A DNA stretch of 64,000 nt, from positions 7,525,270 through 7,589,269 of the forward strand of contig CM046295.1 in NCBI GenBank assembly GCA_025267735.1, written 5' to 3'. This document shows positions 12,043-23,929 of this stretch, piece by piece. Made by a program: the position numbers and the translations under genes. The notes beneath the pieces are model-generated. The model had not been told where the DNA came from, searched no databases, and saw only the letters and a program-made list of their open reading frames with translations. Position 1 is the first letter of the stretch. Each line of letters begins with the position of its first letter. The stretch comes from Mactra quadrangularis. Taxonomy: Eukaryota > Mollusca > Bivalvia > Venerida > Mactridae.

Positions 12043-12070
12043 TTATATACCCCATTTGATTATGACGTCA
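12043..12070 (-). promoter_or_regulatory. TATA box and CRE/ATF palindrome of the 93-residue gene
   Basis: Read on the minus strand, the full palindromic site TGACGTCA (12063-12070) is followed by GGGGTATATAAGGG, with the TATA box at 12043-12050. A start about 30 nt downstream (near 12015) would give a ~100-nt 5' leader before the ATG at 11916. The arrangement suggests CREB/ATF control. This is inferred from the motifs only. Confidence 0.6.
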
Positions 12071-12296
12071 CTCGTTAGTTTCCGTCGGCCAACCAAATAC
12101 AAGAATCGTTGCCGGTCAGAATTATTTTCATATAAGGGGTTCTTTTTGTATTAAATTATATTCCAATGTACAAGCCTTACAATGTCTAACTCTTAATCGA
12201 AACTAAATTGATGGATTAGTTTGACATAAAAGTTAAAAAAATAAGATTCACAATTGTAAATATACGTTTTGACTAATATCAATCACAGTAATTCGC

Positions 12297-12395
12297 CTTA
12301 ATGGCGCAGTGGTCAAGACTGAAGGCACATTTTTTTTCGAAAGAGCACGGAGCTAGTTCGATCCCCACTAACGGCGTAACGCCGGTTTTTTTTTA
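12297..12395 (+). mobile_element. tRNA-derived SINE or tRNA pseudogene
   Basis: An A-box-like tggcgcagtggtcaagac near 12303 and a B-box-like agttcgatccc near 12354 are followed by a T-run terminator near 12386. The acceptor stem does not pair and a T-run replaces the anticodon loop, so it is not a working tRNA. Confidence 0.5.
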
Positions 12396-13359
12396 ATTTT
12401 AAATTTCGAAACAATTCGCCGCAGAACTACTGAAAGACGAAAAACAACTGTTGAAAGTCAATTTAAATAACTCACCAAAATTAATAACGTTGATTATTTA
12501 ATTAAATATATATCCGAGCGTTTGTTAAATCCGTCTCCGAGCAAGGTAAAACTGTAACTGCGATGAAACTCTTTTTTCTATGACACACTAAACTCACATA
12601 TTGACATCATGCCAACCGGAAAACTACACATTAAGCACCGCCCACATCAGCAAAAATGAAAACCATGCCTTAGTTATTTGCCAATCAAAACTCATTGAAT
12701 ACCTTGCTAATTTCATATGACACGTGTCAACTGCCATGTATTGTACATTCTCGAAGTTCTGTTCCAACTTTTCGAATTGCTTTTGAGAAACTGAATGAAA
12801 ACTAAAACAAAATTAAAATTGCTTTTTGTATATTGTAAACGCTTAAATTTGTAGGTCCAAGGCTTCGTCAAAAAGCCATTAATTGCTGAATCAACCAAAA
12901 GCGACGGGCATGGTCACGATCCATCTTAGCAACGCAAAGGCGATCCTGGATTTCCAGTTACGGGGGGCGGAACATTCCAGTTTCGGGGGGGGGGGGAATT
13001 AGCAGGCAGACTGGGGTCTAGGGGCCGTATTCAAGGGCACACTATGGGTCCTTAGACAAAGCCTAAGGAATGCTGCGAGCTCGAAAGCTCAGTTCTATGG
13101 GATTCAGGCGCATTTACAGAACCTAAACTTTCCTTTCCCAGGGTATACGATAAAACATCTACATACATGTATATATCATATAATGTTCACAGCCATTGGA
13201 TCATGTTTAAATCTTACGAATACTTAGAAGGAATTGTCCTTGAATTAGTGTACGTTATGTCATTGTATTAGTGTAGTTCCAGTCTTTTTATTAATAATTG
13301 TATCGCACGCGTAGCGTGCGAAAATTTTTAACATTTGTATGTTTTCCTATAAATATCAT
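12396..13359. other. Non-coding, with G-rich low-complexity patches
   Basis: Contains runs of G near 12961 and 12984 resembling debris of the gcggatccag MITE family. No gene is seen; the minus frame at 12713-12898 has no support. Confidence 0.4.
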
Positions 13360-13432
13360 GTTTCAAGATAGAAGAAAAAACCTATTTAGGGGGGGGGGTG
13401 CGTACGCCGGGGCCGCCCTCCCTGGATCCGCC
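13360..13432. mobile_element. Fragment of the gcggatccag MITE family
   Basis: A G-run followed by cctggatccgcctatg matches the right end of the family seen complete at 51877-52121 and 63585-63862. Confidence 0.5.
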
Positions 13433-13614
13433 TATGCAACGTTTTTCTATAAATATATAAAAAAAATTATGGTGGTCTATGGCTGTGTCCATCGCCAGTG
13501 GACACTACACTTTCTGTACACGATTGTAGCCCACCAAAATTGAAACAAGCATAGCATACACGATTATTCTGATTTGGAAGAGATTTTCGTCTTCGTCTCT
13601 TTTATTTATTTAAT

Positions 13615-13905
13615 GGGCGGTTCAAGAATTACTTTCTGGGGGGGGGGGTCCGGGGGCGAACTTTTCCACAGGGTCCAAACTTTCAAACCACTGTCACATC
13701 ATACACTTTCTGCAGAATAATGTAACATATTAATAACTCAAACCACATAACCAATAAATCTAAGTTAAGCACCGAGGAAAATTGCTTCATGCTACTTAAA
13801 AATGACCTTAAGTCAAGAAATACACTTATAGACTCGGGTACATTTTGGAAAAACTAGGGGAAGGGGTCCGGACCCCCCTGATACCCCCCCCCCGCTAGAC
13901 CCGCC
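13615..13905. mobile_element. gcggatccag MITE family, diverged copy
   Basis: Starts gggcggttcaag, runs through a G-run and the words gttaagcaccgagg and gtcaagaaatacac, then a C-run and ends gctagacccgcc. The same word order is present at 51877-52121 and 63585-63862. Confidence 0.7.
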
Positions 13906-15110
13906 GATGTATTATATTTTGATCGCACATGAAATCAAACTTTTGGTCCAAGACTTTGCCAATAGATTGGATTCTAATCTTGTCCAAACATAGATTTCCG
14001 CAAGAAAACTTTTTAAAAGTCGCATACGTTAAATAAATTTTTTATCTAGGATCTATGCGCAAGAACAATTTCAGTTATAAGATTCACTTTGTGACTAAAT
14101 CATACAATTTTTGCTGAAAAAATAAACGTACTTCACATCGCTTAGATATGTAGATCTATTTTTCAAAACGTTTTTGCAGGTTTTGTCATTTAGCAAACAG
14201 ACAATACCTTCTGTGTTTACACATCGATACCCCATGCGGCATGCAAGCGAGATAACTGCTACAACTGTAAAAAGTAATCATGAAGCTGAACTTCTTGAGT
14301 TACCTCCCTTTTAAATTAGGAAGGTATGAACGTTCTGTGGAAATGATACATGTAGGCCAAACGTGGTTGCATCAATTGAAAACTTTAACAAATTAGAACT
14401 AATAAGTTAATTTATCTTGTTTGTGATTTTCCAAGAGATGCTCATACCATTTTAGGCCCGTCTATCTACACATTTACATTATAGATAAAATTGTTCATGA
14501 ACATTCAGGTTTTCGGGTATACGCCCTTGGTCCGGCATATAGTCACACCAAACTGGGATTTATCCATTTATTGGTTTCAACATGGTCAAAAATTGACCAT
14601 TTTTACCTTAACACGCTAGGGCTATTTCACGATGCTCATATTTCGTTTCTTATTATATGACAGATATGCACCTTGACAAGGTCATTCCCTTAGTGGTTTT
14701 CTTCTAGAAAAAGTCATAATCCCCGATCCTAGTAACCATGGTAACGCTAGAGCGATCAAAAAGAGAAATAATGTCATTTTTGCTTTTTTTTACCCAAAAT
14801 TTGCATTTCATTCAGTTACATTTTCCAAAATTTAGGTCTAAATGGCAAGTATTTACATAGACGGACAACATTTACCTATCGGCTTTTTGTGACATTTCTT
14901 TTTTCAGAAGATGAGGGGCACTGCACCCACTTCAAATCTCAGCGAGAAACAGGGGCATATCCCCCTTTGGGACCCGCCTGAGATATCTTTTGATGGGAGT
15001 GGCGCGCATAAAAGTTATTTGGGGGGGGGTAACTTTTCTAAAATGAATTTCACATGGCGGGGGTCAATACACGTACAATAATTGACCAGTAAAGGGTTAA
15101 GCCGATTTGT
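13906..15110. other. No gene seen
   Basis: AT-rich with a short G-run near 15023. No exon or repeat is recognised. Confidence 0.4.
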
Positions 15111-15114
15111 AATA

Positions 15115-15190
15115 TTGTTCTTATTGTTGTTATTGTTATCATAATCATTATCATTATTATTATCATCATCATCATCATCATCATCATTAT

Positions 15191-15222
<32 letters not shown>

Positions 15223-15345
15223 GCATCATATTAGCATTAGCACTATCATTATCACTACTATCATCATCACTATCATCATCACTATCATCATTATTATCAT
15301 TATTTTTATCATTATTATTATCATTATTTTTATTATGCATAATTA
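15115..15345. repeat. Compound trinucleotide microsatellite
   Basis: Runs of tta/tca triplets surround an agc-triplet run near 15200-15222. The minus-strand frame (Asp/Asn then Leu/Met/Ile runs) is a by-product of the triplet period. Confidence 0.95.
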
Positions 15346-15479
15346 AGAAGAATAAAAATCATAACCTGAAAATCAATAATTTTATGAAACTAAGAATTTG
15401 TGATCAACAAAGTGCTCATAGTAGTTTAAATCGACAACAACAATTAAATAGTGCATTTTCAACTGTAAAAAAATAGTGA

Positions 15480-15965
15480 ATGAGAGAGAAAATGGATTTT
15501 TGGCAGAACGGCAGCCAAATGTTCGATGGGGAATCATGCCAATGCCTCCGAAAATCCATGATTGCAAAGTGCAAAGTTGGATTCTAAACCAAGGCTCGTA
15601 CCTGAACAACCATCAGCATCAGTGCCCGCGCGTCCCTCAAACATACATTATATAATAGTGATAAAGTAAAAGTGATAAATTTATGATTATATTATGAGAA
15701 AAGGCAGTCATCGAGCCAGATGCCTTGAAAAATCCATAATTGCAAGGTGCAAACTGCAAAGTAGGATTCTAAGCCAAGGATCCCTCTGGAACATCCATCA
15801 GATAGCGTTAGCGTCTAATTGGTAAGATTCGGTATTAATCTTAAAGGTAATGAGTATATAATCGGTGGAAAGGCAACCCCTAGCCAATGGGGAATCTGGC
15901 TAGATGCCCTAGAAAATCCATAATTGCAAGGTGCAAAGTCGGATTGAAATCACCACAAAAATATT
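15480..15965. repeat. Three ~180-bp tandem units
   Basis: The block aatccataattgcaagg-tgcaaagt(c/t)ggatt with preceding gatgcc(c/t)t appears near 15555, 15737 and 15917. The units are diverged, and flanking words (ccaaggatcc, catccatcag) are shared by the first two. Confidence 0.75.
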
Positions 15966-15984
15966 ACTCTCATACCTAATGAGG

Positions 15985-16215
15985 ATGTAATCAGCATTGA
16001 AACGGCCAGATAGATCGATGGTTTAGTATAATTTAAGATTCACCGTAAAAACATGTTTGATATATAGTTTTCGCTTATTCCACAGTAGCACACTTATTCT
16101 ATCTGTAGTAAAGTAAAGTACTAATTTGCTTTCATATTACATATACGGATAGTTACTATGTACGCTATTAAAATCTGAAGAAAAATGCGAGTTTTTTCAT
16201 TTTGCGAGTTCAAGT
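15985..16215. mobile_element. Partial copy of the 27804-28181 hAT-like MITE
   Basis: Shares aacggccagatagat(c/t)gat, agttactatgta(c/t)gctatt and cattttgcgagtt, in order, with the complete element at 27804-28181. The terminal repeats are not preserved. Confidence 0.65.
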
Positions 16216-16930
16216 TTATTGTTAACTTCGATATACTATATTTATTACTTATGTGTACATCATAGTTGATGTCTGTCATTTATTGTACATGTATTTATGT
16301 CGGTATTTTGTTGCACTATGTGTACCAGATTGAAATAATGTTACGAGACGTGATTTGAACTTTGAAATTTAGATTCGTTCTCAATGGGGTTCTCTGTAAA
16401 TAATTAGTATTAAAACATAGTACAATGTTTGTACATTCATAAGCAGTATTCTATACAATGACTCAATTATTAGTTTAAGATATTTAAGAAATACAGCTTC
16501 AGAAATCCAAAATGCTTCTGATGCATACCGTAATTATGACATAGTTCTGTAATAATGCATTGACAAAGAAGTCACGTGACATTTTAACGTTTATCCTTGA
16601 TCATACCGCAACCACTCTGGACGCTCATGAATGATTCTGTAAACCTCCCACATTGATTCCTGAAACCTTCCACACATTGCCCTGATTGTCCGCGAACTGT
16701 CCGTGTCGTTGAAGCCTTCAGGAATGTCTTCGGAATAGTCAGGATGTCCTGATGATGTCCTGACGACAACCTGGACTAGATGCCGAAGGTGTCACGAAAT
16801 TTATTTCCGCGTCTAATTTTTGCTCTCGATCAAGATTTTGACGCGGACAAATTTATCGACCCCGAAGGCGCCGAAACTTGCGGAAGTGTGTAGGACATAT
16901 TAAAGAAGCTAATAGGATCATGCGGAAGTC
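16216..16930. other. No gene seen
   Basis: The 61-residue minus frame at 16584-16769 has no recognisable motif. Confidence 0.35.
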
Positions 16931-16939
16931 TTGCTGAAT

Positions 16940-17215
16940 GTTAAATTCAGATTCCGCGTGTTGTCGGCATCTTGTCCTAACCTAAGTGGACGCCAGGTCT
17001 TAGTAAAATTTTGCATAGAGCTTGGGAAAACTCCTGGAGAGGCGATGGAATTTATATCTTCAAACAGTAAGAGGCAAAGTGTTTCGAACGCTCTTGTATA
17101 CAAATGGTACAATTTGTTAGGTTCGATTAGGTAAATTACGATTTAGGTTCAGGAAGACCAAGTATTCTCACTGAAAACTTTGGAATGAAGTGTTTGTGCA
17201 CGTTGGGTCCCCACA
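16940..17215 (+). pseudogene. Mariner-type transposase N-terminus, fragment
   Basis: The frame reads GRQVLVKFCIELGKTPGEAM, then a gap and LVYKWYNLLGSI, followed in a shifted frame by SGRPS. This follows the first helix-turn-helix of mariner/SETMAR transposases (RxxIKFxxKLGKTxxE...VFEWHKRF...SGRPS). No catalytic domain is recognisable downstream and terminal repeats were not found, so it is an old fragment. Confidence 0.6.
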
Positions 17216-17734
17216 TTACTTTTTAGTGATAGCAAAGAGGTGCGTGTTAGAGCAGCAAAAATCATTTCTTCGCATTTTAGTAAGTAAATTCACGACGTAA
17301 TGCCATGGCGTGCTCCACACACATCTAATCCCCTTTACATAAACCTGTGCCGTTTCATTGTTTAAGAATGGAAAATTTTGAAATTTTGTATCATCGATCA
17401 TAGAACATTGATGAGTGATTAAAGAAAGTTTCATTAATTCTAATGCGAACTACTCGTATTCAAGCAGGTGTCTACGAACTTTCCGGACAACCCTCGTACA
17501 TTCTCATGTTTTAATTTTTCGTTCAAATAAAGCTGATTCGCACCTTGTCAAATACTCTACACAACGCAGGTTTTGGATACATCTAGCATGGCTTTAAATT
17601 CATAAATCCAAATAATTTTAAATATATTTGCTGAAATCAACCGGTAGTGTTATGTTCTTAAAACTTCATGCTTTACTGTCTAGGAGAGGTGAAGGCATCT
17701 GTGTTCAAGCTGTTATCTAGTACTAAACATATAA

Positions 17735-18010
17735 GTCGTCCCGCTAGCTGAATCTGTAGTGCACAAGTCTACAGATCGAGGGGTCGAGGGTTCGATTCCC
17801 GGACGGGGATTTCGTGTAGCTTGGTCATGAAATAATTTCTACGGCCATTCTCCCACCTACCACTGATTCTAAATCATGTAGGATAGTAGTAAGTCACTGA
17901 CGGAAATATGCGCCTAGGATCAGGTTAACAACTAAATCAAGAGATTTAGCCTTTCAAGGAACAGTGAGTAGGCGGATTGTCCGCTACGGTCGCTATAGCG
18001 TTAAAACAAA
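17735..18010 (+). mobile_element. tRNA-derived SINE, family V, copy 1
   Basis: Contains a B box (ggttcgattcccgg near 17789), then a family body with cattctcccacctaccac, tcagtcactga-like words and aatcaagagatttagcc, ending in gcggattgtccg. Four other copies share the body: 18660, 19088, 53345 and 61565. Confidence 0.75.
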
Positions 18011-18304
18011 ACCCAAACCAACCAATTGAACACATACCAGTATGCCAGTGACTGACACCAGTTCTACATGTTAGCAACGGAAGTATAACAAGAGCTGTCA
18101 CAGTAAGTGACAAATACCCCCGAAGAATGTTGGATACTGCATATTTTGCATGTTGTATTGTATATTATGTATTATTGTATTTGTTAACAATGTTGGCAAT
18201 TTCCATTAAATTCCATTATTTTGACCACCTATGTGTGGCCAGGCCCAGAGTGATATCAAAACGGTAATTGCGTAAACCAAACCACATCATCATTGTCAAC
18301 ATTT

Positions 18305-18485
18305 GTGCCAAGTTATTCTAAAATCCATGAACATAAAGTTGGCAGACTCAGCAGACACAGCGGAAGGAAAGATCCTTCTGCTGTCTCTGCTGACAGAAGG
18401 ATTAAACTACAGCAGAAGGATCAATCTTTCTGTTGGGTTGTTGGCAGAAGGATTGGGTTATAAATCCTTCTGCTGGGTCTGTTAG
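18305..18485. repeat. Degenerate minisatellite of cagaaggat words in both orientations
   Basis: gcagaaggat/atccttctgc words occur at least six times on alternating strands, so the region can form several short stems. Its left flank (gaacataaagttggcagact) recurs inverted near 22755. Confidence 0.65.
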
Positions 18486-18659
18486 AAAAAAAAGAAAACA
18501 TTAACGGAAAGAGAAATAAATAAAAGTACTGAAAGTACTGTAGGAAGGAATTTCTGAACGATTTTAGGAGTTCATAGTTAGTATTGCGATATCCATCATC
18601 ATCTCTTAATCATTCATAATCAAATGTGTTTCATATTTCATTTTACATGCACATTATTC

Positions 18660-18860
18660 TACTGATCGAGAAGTTGTAGGTTCGATTCACGGGCAGGGCA
18701 TACTTTCGTAATTTCAACGTCATTCTCCCTCCTACCACAGATTCTAAATCATTTTAATATGGCAGTGTTCAGTCACTGAATTGCATCTAGTAGTAATCCA
18801 GAGATTGAGTCTTTCAGGAACAGTGATAGGTGGATTGATGGCCACGATGTAACCTAAACA
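18660..18860 (+). mobile_element. SINE family V, copy 2 (5' truncated)
   Basis: Begins near the B box (gtaggttcgattcacggg) and contains attctccctcctaccacag, gttcagtcactga and agagattgagtctttcagg. Confidence 0.7.
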
Positions 18861-19087
18861 ATGTGTTGCCTTGGAGACTATGTATTTTGTTCCAAAGAAT
18901 GAAACTAAAGAGCAAAAAAATCTTTTTCCATTTTTTTAATTTTGAGAAGCGAGCATAAGTGAAGAATAAATTTGTGCGGTTTCTAAGACATTATTTACCA
19001 TAAGTTTAAATCAAAGCACTGAAAGTACTGGGGTATTCATTGTGTTTAGATTTATTCAATTTTTTGAGGTTTTATGCTGTAGAAACA

Positions 19088-19200
19088 CCTTATAAAGGTT
19101 ATATCACAGCGGTCAGTCCACCTACTCACTGTTCCTTAAGAGGCTTTATCTCTTGATTTAGCTGTTAACAAACTTCTTGTTGCACGATGACTACTGTTGT
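19088..19200 (-). mobile_element. SINE family V, copy 3 (partial)
   Basis: The reverse complement of the family 3' part: ggtcagtccacctactcact, then tctcttgatttagctgttaa. Confidence 0.65.
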
Positions 19201-20358
19201 AATTAGTCAAAGCTATTAACTGTTACAATATGACTATCACATTGTTTAATTAGTCTGTGTGTCAAAAAACCTCTAATATAGGAGATATTTAAAACTATGT
19301 CATTGTTATCTGTTATGTGTGCTACGTAGTACACATTTTTGAGTAAAGTTGGACTAACATCCTGCTGCTATTCTATGATTTATATAGTAACTGAACAGAA
19401 AATAATGTATTTAAACCCCATTTCTGCTTATCATAAATGTCTTAGAAATTAATTTTACCTGCACTGATGGTGTTTAATGATGAAGGTTAAATTTACAGAT
19501 ATAATTAAGAATTAATTGTTTGATAAATTATTTTTTTTTTCATTCGAGTATCTGATTTAACAAAGAGGTTAATGTAGTCAAGTGAATGGGATTATTTTTT
19601 GGAAAATAGTTGAAAGTGTTTATATGCACATATTATCTTTATCTTGTAAGAAAATAAACAAATGTTAAGATTCAAAGTGTTATACTAAGATTTAATACCC
19701 GAGTTCATTATTACACACAAACTAGTTATTTTGATTCAAAACATTAATTGTTAGTATAATAATTATCATTCATATTATTAATATATTAAAGTTAAATGCA
19801 GTTATTGTATTTTTTAAATGAGTATGTTTTATTAACATTTTTTATTCAGGAACTTTTCCTTAATCTCTCCAGATCTTGTCAGATTACACTTTGGCGAAAT
19901 GAAACTTTTCCATCATAAGCCTTTATTCCTTATTGAATAGATTTTGTAGATTTTATAATCCCTTAGCTCTCACAGTGCTTCAAACTGTACCTTCACACAA
20001 ATAAAACTCTATATCAATTTTTATTTTCTTGAAAGGGTTTGATACTCCAGTATCCAAGTCAGGGTGGTACTTAATGTATCATAGTCAACACTAATAGTGT
20101 GGCTTTACCTATGTTAGTTCACACTATTTTATTGCACAATATTTTAAAAGACCCCCCCCTTAAAAAACCCCACTTCAAAACAGAGGATTATCGAATTTAC
20201 TGACTCGTAAGTATCTTAACCCGATATAGTCATGGATGGATTTTATCGCAAGTATTTTATCCATTGTGATACTCATTGACAAAATGTATAGTGATGATTT
20301 TATCCTTGTTAAATTTATTTCACCTAAGGACTTGCATCCAATGCGCCGTAAAATTCAG
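19201..20358. other. AT-rich, no gene seen
   Basis: No exon or repeat is recognised; contains a C-run near 20152. Confidence 0.4.
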
Positions 20359-21310
20359 AGGTGCGTTCAACAATGCGAGCGCTTGAGGCGACATCAAGCG
20401 CCCGCGTTCTGCTCGCGATACAGCTCGAGAGGTGTTCCGCTTAAAAATTGTTGTATAAATAGATTTCAGTTTATATGAGTTTCCTCCCTTGTCTATTAAA
20501 GATAATGTTGTTTTAGATTTTATGTACAATACCCACCAAAAGTGCGGAGACATTTTCACTTTGCAGGCCTACTAAATAGCTTTTGTTCAAAATTTTGAAA
20601 ACTGATTACTTAAAAAAGCTCTTAAGTTTTATTTTTTTGTTTATCACTTTACTTATAACTGAGTCTACAAAAATACTAAACAAAATACATTATAGAAAAT
20701 GATTACAATAAACAGGCTTAAGCTAGGGTGTCAGATGCTGAATATTATTCATGTGCCGCATTGATTAAATTTGTTTTCATTTTGTCACAACCATATTAAA
20801 TATAAAAAAACTAGTAATTCTACAAAAAAGTCATCAAAATTAATGAGTTGTAGTTTTTTTGGTGGGTACAGAATTAATATATCATTGGAAATATATATTA
20901 TAACAGGTACCAAAGATGGTGGCAGGAATTTTTTTTTCATATCAAAGAATTTTTCTGAAAAGTGGGATGCAAACTTGTGTGTTACTTGTTCCACATAAAA
21001 TATCCACGCAATGCATAAAATATACTAAATGTACCCTTTATTTGGTACAGTAAATTGTCTCTATGATTTATGTATGGTAAAAAATATGAAAGATCTCGTG
21101 TATCAGCAGAAATAATTGTTTCCCCACCCGCTTTTTCAATAATGTGCTGTTAGACGTCATCTTGGATTTTATAGCGAGCGCTCGACATTCTGTACACAAG
21201 TCTGGCTGACCAATATCTACACCTATTTATGGAATGAGCGCAGTCGTTCAATAGCCTTACAATTCGCGAGGCGGGCGCTCGCTCGAGCGCTCGCATTGTT
21301 GAACACACCT
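20359..21310. mobile_element. DNA transposon remnant with GC-rich terminal inverted repeats
   Basis: The left end aggtgcgttcaacaatgcga and the reverse-complemented right end aggtgtgttcaacaatgcga differ at one base, and both continue gcgct(t/c)gag. The ~0.9-kb interior is AT-rich with no recognisable transposase, and no clear target duplication was found. Superfamily unknown. Confidence 0.75.
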
Positions 21311-22389
21311 CGCGTTTAATTGCACATGACCCGAACAGTTACAGTCCGGAAATAATTATCTTTAAAACAAACCCATTACGCGGGAATCAGCACTTAAAAT
21401 AATGTATACAGTACAAGTATTAGCATTTCCAAAAATGCTTGAATCGTCGATTAGCATGCATGTCTGACATCTTCTTTAGTAAAGCATTCAAGCAATATAT
21501 GTGTCATAGTTTAACAATTTCGTTATGTCCCGACCGAGCTTATACAAACTCATTTTTATGGTATACTTTATAATTAACCTGTCCATTTGGCAAGAAATTA
21601 TATTTATTGATAACCAATCCAGATTATTCGATTCAAGAACATGGTCTGTCCCATAATCCGACGGCTAATCGAACGAAGATTATATTTCTTTACAAGAAAA
21701 TATTGATGCAAAGCATCAAAGGTCCCTGAACAATTAAAAGCACGAAAGTACTGCTTACGCCTGTGATCTCTATAAGTGAGGCATTAAAATTCTTTAGAAT
21801 ATGTTTATTAACCGTTAATTAAACCAACGATGTTTGATAATTTAATATATAAATGTACAATATATAAAAGGATCATTATCAGTGATGGTCTGATATTTCT
21901 TCTCTGTTTAAAGTGTCAGTCACAGTGTCTTCGTCAGTTGTTTACACTGTGTCTTTCTATAAATAGACCGCGAAGGCCGTCGAGTGTACATCTATCTAAT
22001 AGTACTGCCACACACATCTCACGAGCATATTATGGGCAGTCTTATCTGTGTTACAAGTTCCAGTATATTCTGTGACGTCATATTGAGCGTCTGGTCATTT
22101 TTTCGCGCAGAAATACCAGTACCAGTTTCTGTATGAACTATTTTATTGTAGCGGAATTATCCGGATGTGGATGCTGTTAGGTTTCGTTGATTAAATGTAG
22201 GTCAATATAGGACTCCGATCGGAATACCACTATTAATCTATTGGTAACAGAGTATTCATTGTTTACACAATGAATACAAAAAGCAGAAAAAGTATGGACT
22301 TTCTTATATAACATATAACCATATATCTATAGACTATAGTGTAATCACGTAATAATTAGTTCTAGGTAATATAAAGCAAGTTAACAATT
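21311..22389. other. No gene seen
   Basis: The 81-residue frame at 21830-22075 has no recognisable motif or splice context. Confidence 0.35.
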
Positions 22390-22880
22390 ACTCCAGATGA
22401 AAATTCAATTGAATTTAAAACTAGTTAGAAATAGGGTAGAAGAGGTTTACACCTTCATGAGTTCATATGTAAGAGATAACTTCATTTTTCTTTGGTATTA
22501 CTTTTATTAATACTAGATAACTAGGAAGCACAGATTACCAGCCCGGTTAACTTTTTGTGTACACAATGTAATTATATTTTGGTAAATTATGCTAATGTCT
22601 AATAATACCACAAGAATTAAATCTGATTAAATCCTGGTATGTTATTTTGGGACATCAAAATTGTAGGAATGTAAAATTTTCTCCCTGTCCTACCTGCTCT
22701 CTATGGATCGATCTTCATAATTTTACACTACAAAGACACGTATGACGTCACACATCATGCTGAGTCTGCCAACTTTATGTTCATCTAAAATCCCTCAAAC
22801 ATTGTCAAAATGTGTGTCTAGTTATTTTAGAATCCTCCAATACTTAATGGAGTTATAGCTCAGACAAACCACATTTTGGC
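22390..22880. repeat. Dispersed repeat, copy B, plus an adjoining repeat fragment
   Basis: 22390-22745 parallels 6780-7530. At 22750-22830 the reverse complement contains gaacataaagttggcagact, matching 18330. The following words (gttattttagaatcctccaa) recall a common bivalve dispersed repeat. Confidence 0.55.
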
Positions 22881-23124
22881 CATGTTTGTCGAGCCCACTT
22901 GCGTTGAGCTCGACATAGCCGTCACTTTTTTCGGTGTTTGTGTGTGCGTCCTCCCGTCCATCCGGATATGGTTTGTCTGGGGGATTACTCGATAGTGTAT
23001 CGACCGATTGTAATATAAATTGGCACAAGTATTAGCTTGGTAAGACAGAGTGTTGCATGGAAAAAAGTGTTGATATCTCAAAGGACGTGGTCAAATTTAA
23101 AGGTCAAAGGTTATATTTGGTTGT

Positions 23125-23420
23125 ATTTATTTATTGGAGTTAACGCTGTGTCAACACAATTTTAGGCCATTTTACGGCGTCAAGCGCACCTAACCAAGCT
23201 TTCCTGGACCATTGTCTATAACCAGTACTCACCTACCCTTCCACAAGGCCGGAACTTGTGACTTCTCCATATTATCGAATCAATGGAGGAAAATCGACAT
23301 TATTGTCAAATTTGCATGGAAGGGTATACCCCCCCCCCCCGGTGGGATTCAAACCCGCACCCCCTCGGGCACGAGTATCCACATCCCGGCGCGCTACCAA
23401 CTGCGCTATCGACCCGGGTT
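23125..23420 (-). mobile_element. tRNA-derived SINE, family W, copy 1
   Basis: On the minus strand the head reads cgatagcgcagttggtagcg (A box) and gcgggtttgaatcccacc (B box), after which the body runs to a tail ending gttaactccaataaataaat. A second copy is at 40581-40868. It is a SINE rather than a tRNA gene because of the ~200-bp body and the second copy. Confidence 0.8.
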
Positions 23421-23573
23421 CATATTTGCTTAAAATTATGTTTGTTCAGATGATTACTTGACAAGTTTAAGTTTATTCAATTATTATTTTGTATGTTGTA
23501 ATATACATACACGTTCGACATTATGCAGGCTCGACAGTAGTGCCGTTCTGGCACATATCTCTAGATGACCTTA

Positions 23574-23867
<294 letters not shown>

Positions 23868-23929
23868 AATTCACAAACATGACTTTTTCAATTATTGTGT
23901 CCACATACAAATCTTCAATGATCACATTA

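Noticed and set aside
15050..15340. 96-codon minus frame rich in Asn/Asp, then Leu/Met/Ile
   Set aside because: By-product of tca/tta/agc triplet repeats.
16584..16769. 61-codon minus frame
   Set aside because: No motif, no splice context and no known repeat match.
23395..23420. tRNA-like A and B boxes at 23400, 17790, 40855, 53580, 54960 and 55860
   Set aside because: They head SINEs with conserved non-tRNA bodies or have unpaired stems; none folds convincingly as a working tRNA.
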